This document shows, one piece after another, positions 46,857 through 51,199 of a stretch of DNA of 51,199 nucleotides. Source of the DNA: CAXGTL01 sp964645705 (GTDB lineage: Archaea; Nanobdellota; Nanobdellia; Woesearchaeales; CAXGTL01); NCBI GenBank assembly GCA_964645705.1, contig CAZYAB010000008.1:1-51199 (forward strand). The letters are read 5' to 3'. The notes under the pieces were generated by a model. The model had not been told where the DNA came from. It did no database searches and was given only the letters and a program-made list of their open reading frames with translations. The first letter of the stretch is position 1. Every line of letters begins with the position of its first letter. The position numbers and the translations under genes were made by a program.

Positions 46857-46928
46857 ATTTTTTTTTCTTTATTTTTTAGTCTTTTTCTTATTAAATTTCT
46901 ATAATTAATAGAAAACTTTATATATTTC

Positions 46929-47046
46929 TTAGTATTAAGTATGTAATTATATGTAATAATGTGTAATATCGACTAAAATCAAAAACAAAAGGTTTATATA
47001 TTACTTAATAAGTAAAAGTATTACTAAGTATGTGGTTTTATGTATA
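46929..47046 (+). promoter_or_regulatory. Promoter region with repeated palindromes before RHH gene
   Basis: TTACTT-AAT-AAGTAA at 47001-47015 is a perfect 6-bp inverted repeat directly after the TATA box (TTTATATATT, about 46993-47002). A longer unit occurs twice: TTAGTATTAAGTATGTAAT from about 46930, and AGTATTACTAAGTATGTGG from about 47017, both with the AGTATT(A)...AAGTATG core, followed by TTATATGTAAT and TTTTATGTATAAT. RHH regulators bind such short repeats cooperatively, so this is probably an autoregulatory operator. Confidence 0.55.
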
Positions 47047-47063
47047 ATTGGAGCAAAATTAGC

Positions 47064-47231
47064 ATGAGCAAAGACAGAATTACCATAACAATCGACAAAA
47101 AACTTCTAGATTGGATAGATGAAAAAATCAAAGAAAAAGTATTTGCAAATAGATCTCATGCCGTGGAGTTCCTTATCAAACAACAAGAACTAAAAGAAAA
47201 AAAACACAAAGGTCATCATTATATTGGGTAA
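47064..47231 (+). CDS. Ribbon-helix-helix DNA-binding protein (CopG/Arc type)
   Basis: 55 residues from ATG 47064 (TTGGAG 9 bases upstream); the ATG at 47040 would add MYNWSKIS. SKDRITITIDKKLLDWIDEKIKEKVFANRSHAVEFLIKQ is a ribbon-helix-helix: the RITITI strand enters the DNA major groove as a dimer, with two helices and the NRSHAVEF turn. The tail is KEKKHKGHHYIG, with His residues that might bind metal. Probably regulates itself and the next coiled-coil gene. Confidence 0.88.
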   Translation: MSKDRITITIDKKLLDWIDEKIKEKVFANRSHAVEFLIKQQELKEKKHKGHHYIG

Positions 47232-47243
47232 GAGGTGTTAAAA

Positions 47244-47681
47244 TTGGCAAAATCAAATAAAAAAAATAAAAGGAGTGAACCAAAGAAGTTAAGCTTATTT
47301 AGCAAACTCGCGTGGTTATTTTCAGATAATCCCAAGCATGAAGCAACAAAAAAGATATCAGGCTTAATGAAAAGAAAAAGAGAATTAAAAGAATTAGAAC
47401 AACACCTTAAACAAAATGTTGACAAACTACACAAAGAAACAATCAGATTAGCACAATTACAAAAGCATTTCCATACCAACCATGAAAAAACATTAAGAGA
47501 AGTAGAAGAACTAAAAGAATTTAAAAAAGAAAAACAAGATATTGAACACGCAATAAAAATTCTTCATCATTTTATTGGGCACTTGCCTGATGATGTTGCA
47601 GATGAGTTTGTCAGTTCAAAAGATTTTACAAAATTCCAAAAAGTTCTGTGCAAACACTTCAAAGATTATGAGTTAATATGA
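47244..47681 (+). CDS. Coiled-coil protein, 145 aa, TTG start
   Basis: GAGGTG (47232-47237) lies 6 bases before TTG 47244, the spacing seen for other genes here; the in-frame GTG at 47235 is part of the Shine-Dalgarno and is rejected. The sequence is SNKKNKRSEPKKLSLFSKLAWLFS, then Lys/Glu/Leu coiled coil (MKRKRELKELEQHLKQNVDKLHK), and a C-terminal HHFIGHLPDDVADEFVSSKDF. The same type of short domain, with D-D/A-E-F-V near the end, closes the protein at 44975 (MPDAEFVKEM). The end overlaps mat by 4 bases. Confidence 0.68.
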   Translation: MAKSNKKNKRSEPKKLSLFSKLAWLFSDNPKHEATKKISGLMKRKRELKELEQHLKQNVDKLHKETIRLAQLQKHFHTNHEKTLREVEELKEFKKEKQDIEHAIKILHHFIGHLPDDVADEFVSSKDFTKFQKVLCKHFKDYELI

Positions 47682-48739
47682 TGATAATAATAAAAAAGAA
47701 AAGAAAATCAATTGAAAAAGAAAAGATTGAAGTAGTTGAGCTAAAAGGAAAAGGTCATCCCGACACAATGTGTGATGACATATGCGAGATTGCGTCTCAC
47801 GAACTATCTAATTATTATAAAAAACATTTTCACAGAATTTTGCATCACAATGTTGACAAATGTTTATTAGTGGCAGGCCAAGCAAAACCAATGTTTAGAA
47901 AAGGAAAAATAAAAAAACCAATAAAAATAATTCTTGCAGGAAGAGCAACTGCAAAATTCGGTAAAAAGAAAATTCCTGTGAAATCAATAGTAGAAAAAGC
48001 AGTAAGAAAATATCTTAAACAATTCAAGTTTGCAAAATTCAAATTTGAAGCAAACATACAACAAGGCGCATCAAACCTGACAATGGTTCCTGATAAACAC
48101 GTTGCAAATGACACAAGCATTGGCTGCGGACATTATCCTTTTTCAAAATTAGAAAGAAAAGTAAAAAGAGTAAATAAATATCTGAAAAGTCTGAATAGAA
48201 AATATATTGGCAAAGATATCAAGATAATGGGCATCAGACATGGCAAAGACATTCATTTGATAATAGCGATTGCTTTTATCAGCAGATATGTAAAAGACAT
48301 GGGACATTATGTGAACATAAAACAAGAACTAAAACAAAAAATTGAACAAAGGTTCAGAATTAAAGTTGACATTAATTCTATTGATAATTATGAAGACGTG
48401 TCATCTATTTATTTAACTGTCAGCGGCCTTAGTGCTGAAAACGGTGATGACGGCGGTGCTGGCCGCGGAAACAGATACAATGGCTTGATCACTCCAAACA
48501 GGCCAATGTCAATTGAATCTGTTGCAGGCAAAAATAAGTTCCATCCAGGAAAAACATACCAAATAATTGCTCAAAGAATTGCAAAACATCTTTATTTCCG
48601 TGGTTGCAAAGAAGTAGAAGTTGAACTAGTCTCAGAAATAGGCAAACCATTGTCAAATCCTAAAATTACTTATGTCAAAGTTCTTAAAAAAAGGACAGGG
48701 GTTAAAAAAATTATAAAAAGTCACCTCAAAACATTATAA
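47678..48739 (+). CDS. mat: S-adenosylmethionine synthetase, archaeal type
   Basis: 353 residues, about 50 shorter than many archaeal Mat. KGKGHPDTMCDDICEIASHELSNYY, ANIQQGASNLTMVPD, NDTSIGCGHYPFSKLE, TVSGLSAENGDDGGAGRGNRYNGLITPNRPMSIESVAGKN and HPGKTYQIIAQRIA are signatures of the archaeal MAT family. Makes SAM from Met and ATP for methylation and radical SAM enzymes. It overlaps the coiled-coil gene before it. Confidence 0.95.
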   Translation: MMIIIKKKRKSIEKEKIEVVELKGKGHPDTMCDDICEIASHELSNYYKKHFHRILHHNVDKCLLVAGQAKPMFRKGKIKKPIKIILAGRATAKFGKKKIPVKSIVEKAVRKYLKQFKFAKFKFEANIQQGASNLTMVPDKHVANDTSIGCGHYPFSKLERKVKRVNKYLKSLNRKYIGKDIKIMGIRHGKDIHLIIAIAFISRYVKDMGHYVNIKQELKQKIEQRFRIKVDINSIDNYEDVSSIYLTVSGLSAENGDDGGAGRGNRYNGLITPNRPMSIESVAGKNKFHPGKTYQIIAQRIAKHLYFRGCKEVEVELVSEIGKPLSNPKITYVKVLKKRTGVKKIIKSHLKTL

Positions 48740-48752
48740 AATCGGTGGGATA

Positions 48753-50453
48753 ATGTTAACAAATGCTGACATAGCAGAGATTTTCTTTGACATAGCTGAC
48801 ATTCTAGAAATACAAGGAATTAAATTCAAGCCGCAAGCATATAGAAAAGCTGCAAGACAAATAGAATCATTAAGCAAACCTCTCATAGAGATTTACAAAA
48901 AACAAGGATTAAAAGGCTTAGACAATATTCCTAGTGTTGGTAAAAACATTTCATTAAAAATTGAAGAACTTCTTAAAACAGGCAAACTCAAATATTTTAC
49001 AAAGATAAGAAAACAATTACCGCAAGGTATATACAAATTAATGGATATTCCAGGCATTGGCCCGAAAAAAGTAGCAAGATTGTATAAAGAACTCAAGATA
49101 AAAAACATAACAGGTCTAAAAAAAGCAATTAAAAAACACAAAATAGCTGATCTAAAAGGTTTTGGTAAAAAAACAGAACAAGAGATACTAGAAGGAATAA
49201 AACTAAAAAAACAAAGAAAAGCAAGAATGTTATTAGGTGAAGCATATCCTATTGCATATGAAATTTCTCAAAAATTATTAAACATGAAATCAGTAGAACG
49301 AGTAAATATTGTTGGTTCATTAGCAAGAATGAAAGAAACAATTGGTGATATTGATATATTATGTATAAGCAAAAAACCAAAACAAGTCATGGATGAATTT
49401 ACAAAACTTGGTAAAAAGATTTTAGCAAAAGGAAAAACAAAATCATCTATAATCATAGAAGATAATGTTCAAGTTGATCTAAGGGTTTTAGGTAGAGAAA
49501 AATATGGATCTGCATTACAATATTTCATGGGTTCAAAAGAACACGGCATAAGAGTAAGACAAATTGCTATTAAAAAAGGTTACAAATTATCAGAATATGG
49601 TTTATTTACAAGAAAAGGCAAACTAGTAGAAAGCAGAGACGAAAAAAAGATATACAAAAAACTAGACATGCAATGGGTTCCATATGAATTAAGAGAAAAT
49701 CAAGGAGAAATTGAAGCTGCTTTGGTAAGGAGAATACCAAAACTTATCAAATACAATGATATAAAATCAGATCTTCATATTCATACCAACCACAGTGACG
49801 GAATGAACACTATCAAAGAGGTGGCTCAAGCATGCAAAAAACTCAAATATCAATACTGTGCAATTGCAGACCATTCACAATCATTAAAGATCTCAAGAGG
49901 TTTGTCTGTAAAAAGACTAAACAAACAATTAAAACAAATAGATTCATTAAACAAATCATTCTCAAAGTTTAAAATATTAAAAAGTTGTGAAGTAGATATC
50001 AAAGGCGATGGGAGTCTGGATTATAAAAACAATATTCTATCCAAACTAGACCTAGTGACTACTTCTATACATTCTGGCTTTAAAAAAGACAACACCCCCC
50101 GGTTGTTAAAAGCCATGGATAACCGATATACAAAAATTATTGGTCATCCAACTGGTCGCTTGATTAACCAGAGAAACCCCTATAAACTAGACCTTGAAAA
50201 AGTATTTCAAAAAGCTAGGGACAATGACATTTGGATAGAAATCAATGCACACCCCCATCGCCTTGATATCAAAGATGTTTATATTAGGAAAGCAGTTGAA
50301 ATGAAAGTCAAGATGGTTATTGGAACAGATGCTCATTCTATTTCTGGTTTAATTAATATGGTTTATGGCATTGCACAAGCAAGAAGAGGATGGGCTAAGA
50401 AGAGAGATATTGTTAATAGTTTGAGTTTAAAGAGGTTTCTAAAGTTATTATAG
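48753..50453 (+). CDS. polX: PolX DNA polymerase/3'-5' exonuclease (Pol beta + PHP)
   Basis: 566 residues. An 8-kDa-like N-terminus with two helix-hairpin-helix elements (NIPSVGKNISLKIEELL, DIPGIGPKKVARLY), Pol beta palm with GSLARMKETIGDIDIL (metal Asp pair) and NVQVDLRV (third Asp), then a PHP domain: SDLHIHTNHSDGMN, IADHSQS, EVDIKGDG, TSIHSG, GHPTG, INAHPHRLD and GTDAHS. All PHP metal ligands are visible. Gap-filling repair polymerase. GGTGGGA Shine-Dalgarno 4 bases before the ATG. Confidence 0.95.
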   Translation: MLTNADIAEIFFDIADILEIQGIKFKPQAYRKAARQIESLSKPLIEIYKKQGLKGLDNIPSVGKNISLKIEELLKTGKLKYFTKIRKQLPQGIYKLMDIPGIGPKKVARLYKELKIKNITGLKKAIKKHKIADLKGFGKKTEQEILEGIKLKKQRKARMLLGEAYPIAYEISQKLLNMKSVERVNIVGSLARMKETIGDIDILCISKKPKQVMDEFTKLGKKILAKGKTKSSIIIEDNVQVDLRVLGREKYGSALQYFMGSKEHGIRVRQIAIKKGYKLSEYGLFTRKGKLVESRDEKKIYKKLDMQWVPYELRENQGEIEAALVRRIPKLIKYNDIKSDLHIHTNHSDGMNTIKEVAQACKKLKYQYCAIADHSQSLKISRGLSVKRLNKQLKQIDSLNKSFSKFKILKSCEVDIKGDGSLDYKNNILSKLDLVTTSIHSGFKKDNTPRLLKAMDNRYTKIIGHPTGRLINQRNPYKLDLEKVFQKARDNDIWIEINAHPHRLDIKDVYIRKAVEMKVKMVIGTDAHSISGLINMVYGIAQARRGWAKKRDIVNSLSLKRFLKLL

Positions 50454-50497
50454 AAAATATAAATATTTAAATATTGGCAATTAGTTGAACAATAAAA

Positions 50498-50803
50498 ATG
50501 ACTAAAAAAAATTATACAGCAGAAGAAATAATTAATGAATGCAAAGATATCTATGAAAAACACCAAGACAATTCTATTACTTTACAAAGCATACAACCAG
50601 AAATGACTGATGACAAAATACCTTTACCAGAAGGCGGATGGCTTGTTGGACAACCAAATGGAACTTATCAAGTTTGGTATGATAATGATGACCACAGGTC
50701 TTTTAGATTACAAGAATACTGGTCAAGAAAATCATTGTTTGACAGAACAGTCTATTGTATTGGTAAATTTGTTGATGGATTGTTGAAATATATTTTAGAA
50801 TAA
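50498..50803 (+). CDS. Uncharacterised protein, 101 aa
   Basis: Acidic helix at the start (YTAEEIINECKDIYEKHQDN), then a beta-like part: LPEGGWLVGQPNGTYQVWYDNDDHRSFRLQEYW, and a hydrophobic helix (RTVYCIGKFVDGLLKYILE) that may dock on membrane or partner. No family recognised. TATA-like TATTTAAATATT lies at about 50462-50473, near -25 to -35 of the ATG. Convergent with the next gene with a 1-base gap. Confidence 0.6.
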   Translation: MTKKNYTAEEIINECKDIYEKHQDNSITLQSIQPEMTDDKIPLPEGGWLVGQPNGTYQVWYDNDDHRSFRLQEYWSRKSLFDRTVYCIGKFVDGLLKYILE

Positions 50804-50804
50804 A

Positions 50805-51199
50805 TTATTTTCCTTTCCTAACCTTTTCCTTAACTTCTTCTTCTACTTCAGTTCCATTTCCATTTTCTGCTCTAACAAGATAATAAAGAAACTCTTTATA
50901 CACCCTACATGGCTTAAACTTCATCTTAAAACGTAATAAAGACTTATCACTGCCACCAAAATGTGCAAATTCAAAACCCATTGCTTTTATTGCAGTAAGA
51001 TCATCAACATTACTAAACTCGCCCAAACCATCATGCTTAAAATTAGTCACACCAAGAGATGAATAATACATATTAGAATTAGGCACTTTCCACCCAGCTG
51101 TTATTGAACAAGGTTCACCATCAACCATTACAGTACGTGCCATTTTATAATTAGCAAACTCATCATCAACAGAATGATAATGATGAAAATTCTCAATAG
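50805..51199 (-). CDS. Uncharacterised protein, 5' end beyond the window
   Basis: The frame is open from the stop at 50805 to the window edge, at least 131 residues. An internal Met at 51141-51143 could be the start (112 residues), but the 18 residues before it (IENFHHYHSVDDEFANYK) read as ordinary protein, so the gene may begin outside. The body (GEPCSITAGWKVPNSNMYYSSLGVTNFKHDGLGEF) is polar and beta-like, followed by KMKFKPCRVYKEFLYYLVRAE and a Lys/Glu tail. Not recognised. Confidence 0.55.
   Translation of the reverse strand, partial: IENFHHYHSVDDEFANYKMARTVMVDGEPCSITAGWKVPNSNMYYSSLGVTNFKHDGLGEFSNVDDLTAIKAMGFEFAHFGGSDKSLLRFKMKFKPCRVYKEFLYYLVRAENGNGTEVEEEVKEKVRKGK

Noticed and set aside
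1..51199. CRISPR arrays, insertion sequences, rRNA genes and replication origins
   Set aside because: No regularly spaced repeats, transposase genes, terminal inverted repeats with target duplications, rRNA sequence or Orc1/Cdc6 gene with origin boxes were seen.

Overview
The window is AT-rich archaeal DNA (roughly 30% GC by eye). Archaeal markers are the ribosomal proteins eL33, eS17 and eS1, Alba, Bud32 of KEOPS, an archaeal-type S-adenosylmethionine synthetase, a type IV pilin with a class III signal, TATA-box promoters that place many starts at or near the transcription start, and tRNA genes full of bulge-helix-bulge introns. Short intergenic gaps, many small coiled-coil or one-helix proteins, a bacterial-type ThrRS, bacterial-type adenylate kinases and IspH fit a DPANN lineage of the Woesearchaeota/Pacearchaeota kind. 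That placement is inference. Two start-site styles coexist: leaderless genes with a TATA box about 25 bases before the ATG, and internal operon genes with a GGTGA or GGAGG Shine-Dalgarno site.

Layout. 1-5007: partial MFS transporter, radical SAM enzyme with a rubrerythrin-like half domain, and the pyruvate:ferredoxin oxidoreductase operon porCDAB with a G-quadruplex motif between porC and porD. 5008-11474: eL33, tiny membrane proteins, a four-gene membrane/coiled-coil/DUF357 operon, ffh (SRP54) and a DUF2061 protein. 11517-16371: thrS and an isoprenoid cluster (cis-prenyltransferase, IspH, trans-prenyl diphosphate synthase). 16424-25102: a gluzincin-like protein, coiled-coil proteins, Bud32, hydrolase, HIT protein, PP-loop tRNA thiolation enzyme, pilin, a truncated RqcH/NFACT protein, Alba, eS17, ferredoxin, eS1. 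25351-31113: a paralogous pair, tRNA-Leu, a LAGLIDADG endonuclease, two adenylate kinases, TruD and a UPF0104-type membrane protein. 31126-36965: an NAD salvage cluster (pncB, pncA, nadE, NadM-like, Nudix, NrtR-like regulator) with three uncharacterised companions and a structured leader. 37043-51199: hypothetical proteins, a metallo-beta-lactamase protein, a toroid-winged-helix fusion, tRNA-Arg(CCU), a structured RNA candidate, an exonuclease, a nucleotidyltransferase with a probable AUU start, an RHH regulator, mat and polX.

The most striking content is in the tRNA genes. By folding the non-coding gaps I find four tRNA genes carrying eleven introns: Met(CAU) 2, Arg(UCG) 3, Leu(UAA) 4 and Arg(CCU) 2. 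Almost all junctions form the 3-4-3 bulge-helix-bulge recognised by the archaeal splicing endonuclease, and removing the introns restores normal 73-85 nt tRNAs. All four genes have an intron in the T arm. In three of them it lies at the same place, between T-loop nucleotides 59 and 60, and pairs with the near-invariant TTCR of the T-loop. tRNA-Leu also has a 5' leader complementary to its D-loop, and a homing endonuclease gene lies directly downstream.
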